A DNA stretch of 38,223 bases, from contig JAFSGY010000042.1 of NCBI GenBank assembly GCA_017440575.1, positions 1 to 38,223 of the forward strand. Reading direction: 5' to 3'. Source of the stretch: Lachnospiraceae bacterium. Its GTDB lineage: Bacteria; Bacillota; Clostridia; Lachnospirales; Lachnospiraceae. Below are positions 23,343 through 31,833 of this stretch, piece by piece. Position 1 is the first letter of the stretch, and each line of letters begins with the position of its first letter. Under the pieces are notes generated by a model, which was not told where the DNA came from, did not search any database, and was given only the letters and a program-made list of their open reading frames with translations. A program made the translations under genes and the position numbers.

Positions 23343-24257
23343 ATGATTACATTAGAAAGCGTAAGCAAATTTATCATTTCTGATTTCCATATCCATATTC
23401 CGCAAGGAGAATGCGTTGGGCTGATTGGCGTATCCGGTGCAGGAAAGACAACGTTGTTAAAGCTTATGAGTGGATTACTGGCACCGAAACATGGTTATAT
23501 CAGAACAATAGGTAGGAATCCGGTACGGGAAAAAGGTACTTATGGGAGAGACATGGGTATCTTTCTGACAGGGAAATCGAATCTGGAGAATCAGGATACC
23601 GCCAGAGAAGCCTTGGAAATGCTATGTCATGTTTATCGAATTCCAAAAGAGGAATTTCATAGGAGCTATGAAGCATTATCGGAAAGATTTGCTTTCAGAG
23701 AGTATGAGGAGAAAAGGATAAAGGATTTATCCCTGGGACAGCGTATGCGTGTGGAGCTGGCAGCAGTGCTTATGCTAAAACCGAAGCTGTTACTATTGGA
23801 TGAACCTGATATTGGATTGGATGAAAATGGTAAAGCTGCGTTCTGGAAGATTTTAGAGGAAGAGCGCAGGAAGGGAATGACGATTGTCGTGTCTTCGCAT
23901 AATCCGGTTGAGATTTCCAGACATTGTAGCAGAATTGCATTGATAGATGAGGGAAAGCTTTTGTTTTACGGAACGGAGAAGCGTTTACGCAGTAAGTATG
24001 CTTCCATGGATATTATGCAACTGAAGCTGGATGGAAAAATACCGGATTTGGAGGATTTACCTCTGAAAAAGTATGAAGCAGAGCAGGATATGCTTCGATT
24101 ATTTTACGATGCGAATCTGGTATCAGCAGCAGAAATCATAGGACTTATCTTAAAACAGACACAGGTAAAGGAGATTCAGGTGATAAAGCCGAATCTGACA
24201 GATATGATTATGCAGCTAAAGGGAGTGAAAGAGGATGAGCTTAATCGAGGTAAGTAA
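23343..24257 (+). CDS. ABC transporter ATP-binding protein (first ATPase)
   Basis: A 304-residue ABC ATPase. Walker A is GVSGAGKTT at about 29-37, the signature is LSLGQRMRVE and Walker B is LLLLDEPDIGLDE, with the switch His in VVSSHNP. A C-terminal extension of about 95 residues follows the nucleotide-binding domain. TAAGGAG four bases before ATG 23343 fixes the start; the frame extends upstream but through the hairpin region. The next gene, another ATPase, overlaps it by 23 bases. With two ATPases and two permeases, a heteromeric exporter is likely. The substrate is unknown. Confidence 0.9.
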   Translation: MITLESVSKFIISDFHIHIPQGECVGLIGVSGAGKTTLLKLMSGLLAPKHGYIRTIGRNPVREKGTYGRDMGIFLTGKSNLENQDTAREALEMLCHVYRIPKEEFHRSYEALSERFAFREYEEKRIKDLSLGQRMRVELAAVLMLKPKLLLLDEPDIGLDENGKAAFWKILEEERRKGMTIVVSSHNPVEISRHCSRIALIDEGKLLFYGTEKRLRSKYASMDIMQLKLDGKIPDLEDLPLKKYEAEQDMLRLFYDANLVSAAEIIGLILKQTQVKEIQVIKPNLTDMIMQLKGVKEDELNRGK

Positions 24258-25233
24258 TATTAGTAAATCTTTTAAGGTCAACAAGCGAAAAAGTGGTGTA
24301 ACCGGTATGCTTGCAAATCTGCTTGTTCCAAAGTATGAAATCAGACAGGCAGTAAAGGATATCAGTTTTTCGATTGAGAAGGGAGAAATGGTTGGATTTA
24401 TAGGCCCTAATGGAGCCGGTAAATCAACTACGATTAAAATGCTGTCGGGAATTCTGTATCCGGATAATGGTAAAATCTGCGTAGGTGGAAAGATACCGTA
24501 TAAACAACGTAAGGAGTATGTAGGGAACATAGGTGTTGTCTTTGGGCAGAAGTCGCAGCTTCAATGGGATTTGCCGGTGATAGACAGTTTGGAATTATTG
24601 AAGGCAATCTACCGTATTCCGGATGAAAAATATCATAAAAATCTTGAACGTTTTGTAGAAATACTAGATATGGGAAGCTTTTTACATCAACCAGTGAGAC
24701 AATTGTCGCTGGGACAGCGCATGCGAGCGGATATTGTGGCAGCATTGATTCATTCTCCGCAGATTGTCTTTTTTGATGAGCCGACAATTGGTGTTGACGT
24801 TGTGGGGAAGGAAACCATCCGTAATTTTATCCGTGAGTTGAATGCCGAGGATGAGATTACGATGCTTTTTACTACTCATGATATGCAGGATATCGAGAAG
24901 GTCTGTGAGAGATTGATTGTCATAGATAAAGGGGAAAAGATTTATGATGGTTCTTTATTGGGAATTCGCGAAAAATACGGAACGACAAGACAGCTTGATG
25001 TAGAGTTTGCACGAATGGAACAGATTGCACCAATAGAAAATGTGGAAATTGTAGAGCTGGATGCTCTTGATGGAAAGAAGAAACGTTTTGTATTTGAAAA
25101 TAAGAAGGTTGCCATTAATGACCTGATGAATTACATATTGCAGAACTATCAAGTGCGAGACATCAGTATTTCGGAGCCGGAGATTGAGAGTATTATTCGA
25201 AAGATTTATAACGGAGAGGTTGTGACAGTATGA
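24235..25233 (+). CDS. ABC transporter ATP-binding protein (COG4586-like)
   Basis: A 332-residue ABC ATPase of the group usually coupled to two ABC-2-like permeases. Walker A GPNGAGKST lies at about 62-70, preceded by the KDISFSIEKGEMVGFIG strand. The group's GNIGVVFGQKSQLQWDLPVI motif, the signature LSLGQRMRADIVAALIHSPQ and Walker B IVFFDEPTIGVD are clear. GGGAG lies 9 bases before the ATG, inside the preceding gene, and its stop overlaps the next ATG by 4 bases. These overlaps show one coupled transcript. The transported compound is not known for this family. Confidence 0.93.
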   Translation: MSLIEVSNISKSFKVNKRKSGVTGMLANLLVPKYEIRQAVKDISFSIEKGEMVGFIGPNGAGKSTTIKMLSGILYPDNGKICVGGKIPYKQRKEYVGNIGVVFGQKSQLQWDLPVIDSLELLKAIYRIPDEKYHKNLERFVEILDMGSFLHQPVRQLSLGQRMRADIVAALIHSPQIVFFDEPTIGVDVVGKETIRNFIRELNAEDEITMLFTTHDMQDIEKVCERLIVIDKGEKIYDGSLLGIREKYGTTRQLDVEFARMEQIAPIENVEIVELDALDGKKKRFVFENKKVAINDLMNYILQNYQVRDISISEPEIESIIRKIYNGEVVTV

Positions 25234-26024
25234 GATTAGCACCATATATAGCGTATTTGAAAAAGAGCTTTCTAAGAAAAAGTGCCTATCGTTTTGACCA
25301 TCTTATGAGCATTCTGTCTACATGCCTTCGTATTTTTATCTTTTGGGAAATCTATAGAACATTATATGGCACAAGGCAAGAAGTGGACGGAATTACCATG
25401 GCTATGGTTACGACTAATTTTATCCTGTCGATGGGGCTGGATGTTGTATTTGGAATGGATGATAATTTCATACCAGGGAAAATTCATGATGGCAGTATTG
25501 CTACCGAGCTGCTTCGCCCTATGAGTATTAAGGGACGGATGATTGCGGAAAATATGGGAAGTTCTGTGTTTAAGTTGATTTTTCATTTTATTCCTGCATT
25601 GCTGATTGCACAGATTATGATAGGAATTCTTCCACCGGCAAGTCCAATGATGTTTATGTGTTTTCTAATTAGTGCGTTGCTTGGATATGGTGTTATGTGG
25701 AGTATCAGCTTTGCCTTGCAGATGTTGTCATTTTGGGTAATTACAACCTGGAGTATCACAACTCTAAAAAACGTAGTAATTAATATCTTCTCAGGAACGA
25801 TGCTTCCATTGTGGTTCATGCCGGAATGGATGGACAGAATATTGCGATTTCTTCCATTTTCTTCTATTTATTTTACCCCGGTTCAGATTTATCTGGGACA
25901 GCTCTCAGGTGCAGAGATTCTGGAAAAGTGTTGTATACAGATAATTTGGATTCTGATTATCTATTGTGTTGGCGATATTCTTTGGAAGTGCGGACAACGT
26001 AAGCTTGTGGTACAAGGGGGCTAG
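25230..26024 (+). CDS. ABC-2 type transporter permease (COG4587-like)
   Basis: A 264-residue membrane protein with about six hydrophobic segments. The start MRLAPYIAYLKKSFLRKSAY and the motif DDNFIPGKIHDGSIATELLR (amphipathic loop between the first segments) match the permease usually encoded next to COG4586 ATPases. It starts with an ATGA overlap with the ATPase gene. It probably pairs with the following permease to form the membrane channel. Confidence 0.88.
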   Translation: MRLAPYIAYLKKSFLRKSAYRFDHLMSILSTCLRIFIFWEIYRTLYGTRQEVDGITMAMVTTNFILSMGLDVVFGMDDNFIPGKIHDGSIATELLRPMSIKGRMIAENMGSSVFKLIFHFIPALLIAQIMIGILPPASPMMFMCFLISALLGYGVMWSISFALQMLSFWVITTWSITTLKNVVINIFSGTMLPLWFMPEWMDRILRFLPFSSIYFTPVQIYLGQLSGAEILEKCCIQIIWILIIYCVGDILWKCGQRKLVVQGG

Positions 26025-26029
26025 AGGAC

Positions 26030-26839
26030 ATGCGTAGTGATACTTTGAATTTGACATGGATATATACCAAAAAAATTATGAAGGCATGGTTTCAATACCG
26101 TTCAGATGCCTTACTGCGGTCAGTGACGGTGTTTTTGCGTGAGGCGACAGGCATTATCGTTATTTACTTTACACTGTTAAAGTTCGATTCACTGAATGGC
26201 TGGAATATGTATGAGATGTTCTTTTTATATAGTCTTTTGTTCCTGACTTATGGAATTATGATTATCTTTTTTACAGGGTTAAGAGATTTCGGAAGAACGG
26301 TAAGAGATGGCAGCTTTGACCGATATATTCTGAGACCAAGGGGATTGTTGTTTCAGATTATTTTTGCCAATGCGGACTGGTTTGCGGCTGTTGGGCATGG
26401 AGGCTTGGGTGTTGTATTATTTCTGATTTCAGCGCAGAAGGTTGGCATTGAATGGAATGTCTGGTATGCCGTATATTATATGTTTGCTATTATCGGTGGT
26501 GTACTGATACAGGGGGCTATTTTCTTATTTCTTGCAACATTGAATATTTATCTTCTGGAAACAAGCAGTCTCAAGGAATTATTTTACTTTAATATGCGTA
26601 AGTTTGCAGGTTATCCGGTGAGTCTGTTTCAGAAGCCGATACAGATTCTGATGATTTACGTTGTGCCGTTTGCATTTGTGAATTATTTCCCTTCACAATA
26701 TTTATTGCGAAAAGATGATATGCAGCAATATCCTGAAATATTCCTCTATCTGACACCGGTAATTGGTATCGGAATGTACATAGCGGCATATTTTTTCTGG
26801 CGGTACAGCATTCGTTTTTATAAGAGTTCAGGGAATTAA
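26030..26839 (+). CDS. ABC-2 type transporter permease (COG3694-like)
   Basis: A 269-residue polytopic membrane protein, second permease of the same transporter. It shows about six hydrophobic segments, with the RDFGRTVRDGSFDRYILRPR loop that matches the corresponding DGS..LLRP loop in the first permease and defines this family. The gap to the preceding gene is only 5 bp. It is the last gene of the unit; a bidirectional terminator follows. Confidence 0.88.
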   Translation: MRSDTLNLTWIYTKKIMKAWFQYRSDALLRSVTVFLREATGIIVIYFTLLKFDSLNGWNMYEMFFLYSLLFLTYGIMIIFFTGLRDFGRTVRDGSFDRYILRPRGLLFQIIFANADWFAAVGHGGLGVVLFLISAQKVGIEWNVWYAVYYMFAIIGGVLIQGAIFLFLATLNIYLLETSSLKELFYFNMRKFAGYPVSLFQKPIQILMIYVVPFAFVNYFPSQYLLRKDDMQQYPEIFLYLTPVIGIGMYIAAYFFWRYSIRFYKSSGN

Positions 26840-26851
26840 TAAGAAAAGACA

Positions 26852-26894
26852 AAGAAGCGTTGAAGGCATTATATATGCTCTTTCAACGCTTCTT
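26852..26894. terminator. Bidirectional terminator between the permease and the DUF1622 gene
   Basis: A 13-bp perfect stem (AAGAAGCGTTGAA at 26852-26864 with TTCAACGCTTCTT at 26882-26894), extended by an inner GCAT/ATGC pair. It overlaps the 3' end of the leftward DUF1622 gene. Confidence 0.8.
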
Positions 26895-27210
26895 CTTCAT
26901 GTTTAATCTCCCAATGAATTAAAAAGGTCAGTAGACCTCGCAGCAGGATGACAGCACCTAAGATAACAAGCTCCTCCCATTCGCGGACGATAACTGTTCT
27001 AAGAACTTCACTTCCGACTTTGAATTCCAGAGATACGGCAATACCCTGGGCAAGGTCAAGTCTGACCTTGGTATCATGACAAATCCATTCCTTAAAGCAT
27101 TTTAGGGCTGTAAAGACGAGAATAATAATACCTAAAAGTTCTAATGTGGTAGTGCAGAATTCAACGATGTAGGTTAGGTATAACTCTATATAATGAAGAA
27201 ACGTTTCCAT
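26869..27210 (-). CDS. DUF1622 family membrane protein
   Basis: A 113-residue small membrane protein of the DUF1622 family. It has two predicted membrane helices (residues 17-38, TLELLGIIILVFTALKCF, and 80-96, ELVILGAVILLRGLLTFL) joined by a conserved region with RLDLAQGIAVSLEFKVGSEV and LRTVIVREWEEL. AGGAGG lies 9 bases before the ATG. The function is unknown. It is monocistronic, between two unrelated operons, and its end lies within the terminator stem. Confidence 0.88.
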   Translation of the reverse strand: METFLHYIELYLTYIVEFCTTTLELLGIIILVFTALKCFKEWICHDTKVRLDLAQGIAVSLEFKVGSEVLRTVIVREWEELVILGAVILLRGLLTFLIHWEIKHEEEALKEHI

Positions 27211-27365
27211 TGCATAATTCCTCCTAAAATATTATGGATATAGTATATACAATAATGGTAAGATTATTAGACTACGGTATTTGGTGTAAATGTGTATGCC
27301 TGTGGAACATTTGCAAATTGTCAAGCTATGTGTAAAGAAAGGATTGGCATATCAAGGGGATAAAA

Positions 27366-27404
27366 TTTAAACACTTTACATCTTCCGATTTTCTAAAATA
27401 CAAT
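27366..27404 (+). promoter_or_regulatory. Promoter of the AraC regulator gene with shared TTTAARCACTTTAC motif
   Basis: TTTACA (27375-27380) and TACAAT (27399-27404) with 18-base spacing form a good sigma-A promoter. The overlapping 14-mer TTTAAACACTTTAC (27366-27379) recurs with one change upstream of the sugar-transport operon at 29790-29803, suggesting a common operator. Transcription would start near 27411, which rules out the upstream ATG at 27410 as the translation start. Confidence 0.6.
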
Positions 27405-27466
27405 ATACAATGGGTAAGTGGATAAAGGTCTTTCTAATGGATGGAGAAGGTTATCAGGGAGGATTT

Positions 27467-29653
27467 ATGAGAGCATTAAGGGATAAGCTGAAAGTACAGA
27501 ATATTTTTCATTATATTATTATTTTCAGTATGCTGGTTATGTTGATTATTTTGGTAATGGGTGGTTATCTTTATCGTTTTTACTATAAAACGGTATATGA
27601 CAGCTTTTGTACGGAGAATAAAAGTGAACTGAATACGGTAATAAATCAGCATGAAAACGATATGCAGATTATAACGGATATTATGCTGCAGACAGAAATG
27701 TCTACGGACACAACAAAATTCTTTTTGTCAGAACAGCCACAGAAGAGTACGGCATTAAAAGCTCAGATAAATTTATATACCAAGGTAAGTCAGTTTTTTG
27801 ACCAGATGTTTTATTACTATCAGGAAGATGAATATTTATATAATCATTCCACGTCAGCAAATATTGACTTTTTCTGTAAACATTTGCAACTGCAACATTT
27901 GTCAGAGGAACAATTCGAGGAATTGTTAGGTCAAAAATTGAAGAAAATGTTGATTTTACCGGAGCAGAAAGTAGATGGACATTTTGTTTTTAATTATATG
28001 TCAATCGAAGCTGCTGCAATCTATATGCTGCCATTGGCACCGGATTATGATGGGATATTATTGTTTCTTGTAGGTAACGATTATTATGATCGTATTTTGC
28101 ATGCGGAGGACAGGAATAATTATATTATTTATAATGGAGAAGTCATTGCACAGAGAGGAAGCTTAGTGATTTCAAAAGAACAGATGATATCTTCTCTAAC
28201 AGAAGAATTACCGGAAGAAGTGGTGCAGAAAGAGGTAAGCTTTGACGGAGAAAGATATCTTTTAACAGCCCAAAAAATGGAAAATAAGATTGTTTATGCG
28301 ACTCTGCAGCCAATGGAATTCTTTTTTGACCGCATGTTAAGTGGACAGTGGGGAATTGTGATGCTTTTGCTTGTATGTTGTATTCCGGCAGCATTCATTA
28401 TTATGTTAGGAAGTAAGCGTCTGATGGATTGGTTCCAGAACATGAATCATTTGTTGAACCGGGGAGAACAGCATGCCTACAATATGGAGCATATGCAGGC
28501 CGATGTGCAGGCACTGGTTAAAGCAGAACGGGAAAGTGTTGTTATGCGAAAGACAGTCTTTGTTCGTAATTTTATCCGAAGTGATTATGCCTGCAAAGAA
28601 GTAGTACTGGAAAATGCGCAGAAGGTTGGAATGAATGTTGACTATACTTATTATGTGGTTGCACTTGTGAGTGACAGGGAAATTGGCAGGGAAAATAAAG
28701 CCTTTCAACAGATGCTTGAAGTGATTGGAAAGGATGATAAGACAGAAGGCTATGGTGTTCATCTGATAAACAGCAATCAGAAGCTGTTTGTGATATTTGC
28801 GAATGAAAAAGAAAGCATTGAGCAGATGGTAAATAAAATGTTTGAGGTTGGCAGAACACAATGTGAAGAGTTCGTTATGGCGGTTAGCTATTATCATGAA
28901 GAATTTACCAATGGTTCTATGGCATATGTAGAAGCCGTTACGGCATATGATAGCCGTTACTTAGTAGATAACAGCAGAATTATTTTCTATAACGATGTTC
29001 GGCAGCCGGTAAACTGGGAAATTATCCCGACGATTACTCTGCAAAATCTGAAAAATGCATTGAAAACCAGAAATGGTGAAAGCGTAAAGGATATCATTCA
29101 GGAGATTTGTGAACGAATGAGAAAAGAGCGTCCTTCTATGTTCACGTTCCGATGGATATATGATGATATTCTTCGTATTTTATTAGCAGAATGGCCCGGT
29201 GCGGAAAATGAATGGAATCAGATTTACAATGTATTTACACTATCAAGATGTCAAAGCATAGAGGATTTCAATGAGCTGTTAACAGAAGCCTGTCGTATGA
29301 TTTTAGAGAGCGAGACAGATGTACAATCTCAGCAGACGAGCGTAGCAGAGAATGCTATGCATTATATGAACATGCATTATAAGGAAGCTGATTTGAATAT
29401 GTCTATGCTGGCAGACTATTTGCAGATTAGTTCTGTAACACTGGCTGTAGAATTTAAAAATGAGACAGGAGTCAGCCCGTCGGATTATTTAGCAAGCCTT
29501 CGTATGGAGCAGGCAAAAAAGCTGTTGAAAGAAACAGACCTTTTAATCAAGGAGATTAGCCTGGCAGTTGGTTATGAGGATGACCATGTATTCATGAGAC
29601 GGTTTAAAAAATATACCGGAAAGACTCCGGGACAATATCGAAAAGAAGATTAG
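27467..29653 (+). CDS. Membrane-bound AraC-family transcriptional regulator
   Basis: A 728-residue one-component regulator: an N-terminal membrane segment (residues about 14-36, IIIFSMLVMLIILVMGGYLY), an extracellular sensor domain of some 250 residues, and a second membrane segment near 300 (MLLLVCCIPAAFIIMLG). A cytoplasmic region follows, then a C-terminal AraC helix-turn-helix pair (MSMLADYLQISSVTLAVEFK and IKEISLAVGYEDDHVFMRRF, ending KKYTGKTPGQYRKED). This layout is typical of Firmicutes regulators placed beside LplB/LplC-type sugar ABC operons. ATG 27467 is preferred over 27410 because AGGGAGG lies just before it and the promoter -10 box is too close to 27410. It probably senses an extracellular sugar and activates the downstream operon. 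Confidence 0.92.
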   Translation: MRALRDKLKVQNIFHYIIIFSMLVMLIILVMGGYLYRFYYKTVYDSFCTENKSELNTVINQHENDMQIITDIMLQTEMSTDTTKFFLSEQPQKSTALKAQINLYTKVSQFFDQMFYYYQEDEYLYNHSTSANIDFFCKHLQLQHLSEEQFEELLGQKLKKMLILPEQKVDGHFVFNYMSIEAAAIYMLPLAPDYDGILLFLVGNDYYDRILHAEDRNNYIIYNGEVIAQRGSLVISKEQMISSLTEELPEEVVQKEVSFDGERYLLTAQKMENKIVYATLQPMEFFFDRMLSGQWGIVMLLLVCCIPAAFIIMLGSKRLMDWFQNMNHLLNRGEQHAYNMEHMQADVQALVKAERESVVMRKTVFVRNFIRSDYACKEVVLENAQKVGMNVDYTYYVVALVSDREIGRENKAFQQMLEVIGKDDKTEGYGVHLINSNQKLFVIFANEKESIEQMVNKMFEVGRTQCEEFVMAVSYYHEEFTNGSMAYVEAVTAYDSRYLVDNSRIIFYNDVRQPVNWEIIPTITLQNLKNALKTRNGESVKDIIQEICERMRKERPSMFTFRWIYDDILRILLAEWPGAENEWNQIYNVFTLSRCQSIEDFNELLTEACRMILESETDVQSQQTSVAENAMHYMNMHYKEADLNMSMLADYLQISSVTLAVEFKNETGVSPSDYLASLRMEQAKKLLKETDLLIKEISLAVGYEDDHVFMRRFKKYTGKTPGQYRKED

Positions 29654-29668
29654 AAAAATGAGATTAGG

Positions 29669-29706
29669 AAAATGAGGTGTCGAAATTTTAGACACCTCAT
29701 TTTTTT
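29669..29706 (+). terminator. Terminator after the AraC regulator gene
   Basis: A 13-bp perfect stem (29669-29681 with 29691-29703, core ATGAGGTGTC / GACACCTCAT) followed by T residues to 29706. Confidence 0.9.
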
Positions 29707-29789
29707 GACCTTATCAAATAAGTTCTGTAAACCAGAAAAACAGCCACAATGTGAGTTTTGTATGGAAATATATAGCATAGTGTTAAAAT

Positions 29790-29828
29790 TTTAAGCACTT
29801 TACCCAAGGCAAAATGGTGGTGTATGGT
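29790..29828 (+). promoter_or_regulatory. Promoter region of the sugar-transport operon with shared motif
   Basis: TTTAAGCACTTTAC (29790-29803) matches the AraC gene promoter motif at 13 of 14 positions. TTTACC (29799-29804) and TATGGT preceded by TG (29823-29828) with 18-base spacing give a weak promoter of the kind that needs an activator. It lies 63 bp before the first permease gene. Confidence 0.5.
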
Positions 29829-29890
29829 GAATGTGGACAAAGCGATAAGCGAAAAAGTCATAAAAGTATAAAGAAAGGAAAAAGGGTTAC

Positions 29891-30838
29891 ATGAACAAAA
29901 AAGAAAAAAGCAAAGTAAGTGTTCAGAGACAGAGAAGGAACTTAAAAGCCGCTTTGAAGAATAACTGGCAGCTATACTTATTTGTATTACCGGCTATTAT
30001 CTATTTCATCATATTTAATTATCTGCCTTTGTATGGAATACAGATTGCGTTTAAGGATTACAAAGCAGTGCAGGGAATAGCAGGAAGTGCCTGGGTTGGT
30101 TTGAAGCATTTTAAGAAATTTTTTGAAGCATATTATTTTCAGAGATTACTTATTAATACCTTTGTATTGAATATTTTCTACTTAATATGCAGTTTTCCGA
30201 TTCCTATATTGTTAGCGATTCTGTTGAACAGAATACGCAATAAGAAGTTGCAGAGAACAATCCAGACAACCATATATGTACCGTATTTTATCTCTACGAT
30301 TGTATTGGCTGGTATGATGTATATTTTTCTGTCACCTTCCAGTGGAATTTTCAATTTTGCAAGAGAAGCTTTGGGAATGGCGCCGATTGACTTTATGTCG
30401 GAAGAAGAAATGTTCCGTCCTATCTATATTATTTCAGGTATTTGGCAGTCGGCAGGTTATGGAACGATTCTCTATATTGCTACTTTGACAGGAGTAGACC
30501 CATCTCTCTACGAAGCTGCGGAGATTGATGGTGCAAATATTTGGCAGAAGATTCGATATATTGATTTACCGACACTGATTCCAACTGCCATGATGGTATT
30601 CATTCTGGATTGCGGCAAGATTTTAAGCAGTAATACGGATAAGGTTCTGGTAATGCAGACGCCGGGAAATACAGCTACATCAGATATTATTGGGGTATAT
30701 GTATATAATGTCGGACTTGGTTCCGGTCAGTTCTCCTATACGGCTGCCATTGGTTTATTTGTTAATATCATTAACTTTATCTTAATTATAGTAGTAAATA
30801 AGATAGCGAAGAAATCAGCTAATGTAGGATTATTCTAG
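29891..30838 (+). CDS. Sugar ABC transporter permease, LplB-type
   Basis: A 315-residue binding-protein-dependent transport permease of the LplB group (carbohydrate uptake family 1). Six hydrophobic segments are visible, starting with NWQLYLFVLPAIIYFIIFNY and the PLYGIQIAFKDYKA loop. The EAA ATPase-coupling motif is seen as LYEAAEIDGANIWQKIRYID. It is the first gene of a three-gene uptake operon; the second permease follows after 17 bp. As usual for this group no ATPase gene is in the operon, so a shared MsmX-like ATPase elsewhere is expected. Confidence 0.93.
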   Translation: MNKKEKSKVSVQRQRRNLKAALKNNWQLYLFVLPAIIYFIIFNYLPLYGIQIAFKDYKAVQGIAGSAWVGLKHFKKFFEAYYFQRLLINTFVLNIFYLICSFPIPILLAILLNRIRNKKLQRTIQTTIYVPYFISTIVLAGMMYIFLSPSSGIFNFAREALGMAPIDFMSEEEMFRPIYIISGIWQSAGYGTILYIATLTGVDPSLYEAAEIDGANIWQKIRYIDLPTLIPTAMMVFILDCGKILSSNTDKVLVMQTPGNTATSDIIGVYVYNVGLGSGQFSYTAAIGLFVNIINFILIIVVNKIAKKSANVGLF

Positions 30839-30855
30839 GGAAGGAGGATGAAAAG

Positions 30856-31773
30856 ATGTCAGGCAAAAGAAAACAAAATATGAGTCTGAGCAATCGGGTG
30901 TTTTACATATTCAATACGATTTTCTGGACTTTTATCATGTTTATCATTCTATATCCGCTATATTTGGTATGCATTGCATCAGTATCTGATCCGGATGCAA
31001 TTGTAAGAGGTGAAGTAATATGGCATCCAGTGGATTTTTCACTTATGGGATATGAAGCAGTTATGGGATATAAGGAGTTGTGGACTTCCTATGGTAATTC
31101 TTTGATTTACACAGCTGTAAGTATTGTGATTAGCATTGTGGTAACACTGCTGGCAGCATATGCATTGTCCAGACCGAAATTCCCGGGTAAGGCTTTTATC
31201 AATATGTTTTTTGTAATAACGATGTTCTTCAACGGAGGTCTGATTCCTACCTTTTTGGTAATGAGAGACATCAAGCTTTACAATACACCATGGGTTATTA
31301 TTTTAATGGGGTGTGTCAGTGTATGGAATCTAATGGTAGCAAGAACTTATATCCAGACGAATATACCGGAAGAATTATATGAAGCAGCGACACTGGATGG
31401 AGCGAGTCATGTACAGTTTTTCGGAAGAGTCGTTTTTCCATTAAGTAAAACAATTATCGCAGTACTGGCAGTTTATTATGGTGTTTCCAAATGGAATGAT
31501 TATTTTACCGGGTTGGTATATCTGAAGGATAGAAGATTGTTGCCTTTGCAGACAGTATTGCGAGAGATTCTGGCAACGCTGCAGGTAGACAAATCCGGTG
31601 ATTACATGATGAACATGATGGATAATGCAGAATCTATGGCAGAGGCAATGCGAATTGCCAACGTATCGAAATACTGTATCATCATTGTAGCTACGGTTCC
31701 GGTCGTTATCTTATATGCATTTATGCAGAAGTATTTTGAAAAGGGAGTTATGATTGGTTCCCTGAAAGGCTAA
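30856..31773 (+). CDS. Sugar ABC transporter permease, LplC/YtcP-type
   Basis: A 305-residue permease partner of the LplB-type protein. It has six hydrophobic segments and the family phrases NTIFWTFIMFIILYPLYLVC, ITMFFNGGLIPTFLV and the EAA loop LYEAATLDGASHVQFFGRVV, ending in the conserved QKYFEKGVMIGSLKG. GGAGG precedes the ATG. It forms the second half of the membrane channel for an oligosaccharide. The substrate cannot be told from the permease. Confidence 0.93.
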   Translation: MSGKRKQNMSLSNRVFYIFNTIFWTFIMFIILYPLYLVCIASVSDPDAIVRGEVIWHPVDFSLMGYEAVMGYKELWTSYGNSLIYTAVSIVISIVVTLLAAYALSRPKFPGKAFINMFFVITMFFNGGLIPTFLVMRDIKLYNTPWVIILMGCVSVWNLMVARTYIQTNIPEELYEAATLDGASHVQFFGRVVFPLSKTIIAVLAVYYGVSKWNDYFTGLVYLKDRRLLPLQTVLREILATLQVDKSGDYMMNMMDNAESMAEAMRIANVSKYCIIIVATVPVVILYAFMQKYFEKGVMIGSLKG

Positions 31774-31833
31774 CAGTTAATTATATACGATTTTGGCACA
31801 GTATGTGTTAAAATAGAGAATGGAGGGTTTCTT

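Noticed and set aside
23343-26839. The ABC operon as a lantibiotic immunity or export system
   Set aside because: No precursor peptide or modification enzyme gene is present in or near the operon; the permeases fit the general COG4587/COG3694 group.
27410-27466. Start of the AraC regulator at ATG 27410
   Set aside because: The promoter -10 box at 27399-27404 places the transcript start at about this base, and a proper ribosome binding site exists only before ATG 27467.
31793-31814. TTGGCA and TAAAAT before the binding-protein gene as a separate promoter
   Set aside because: The spacing is only 10 bases, too short for a sigma-A promoter.
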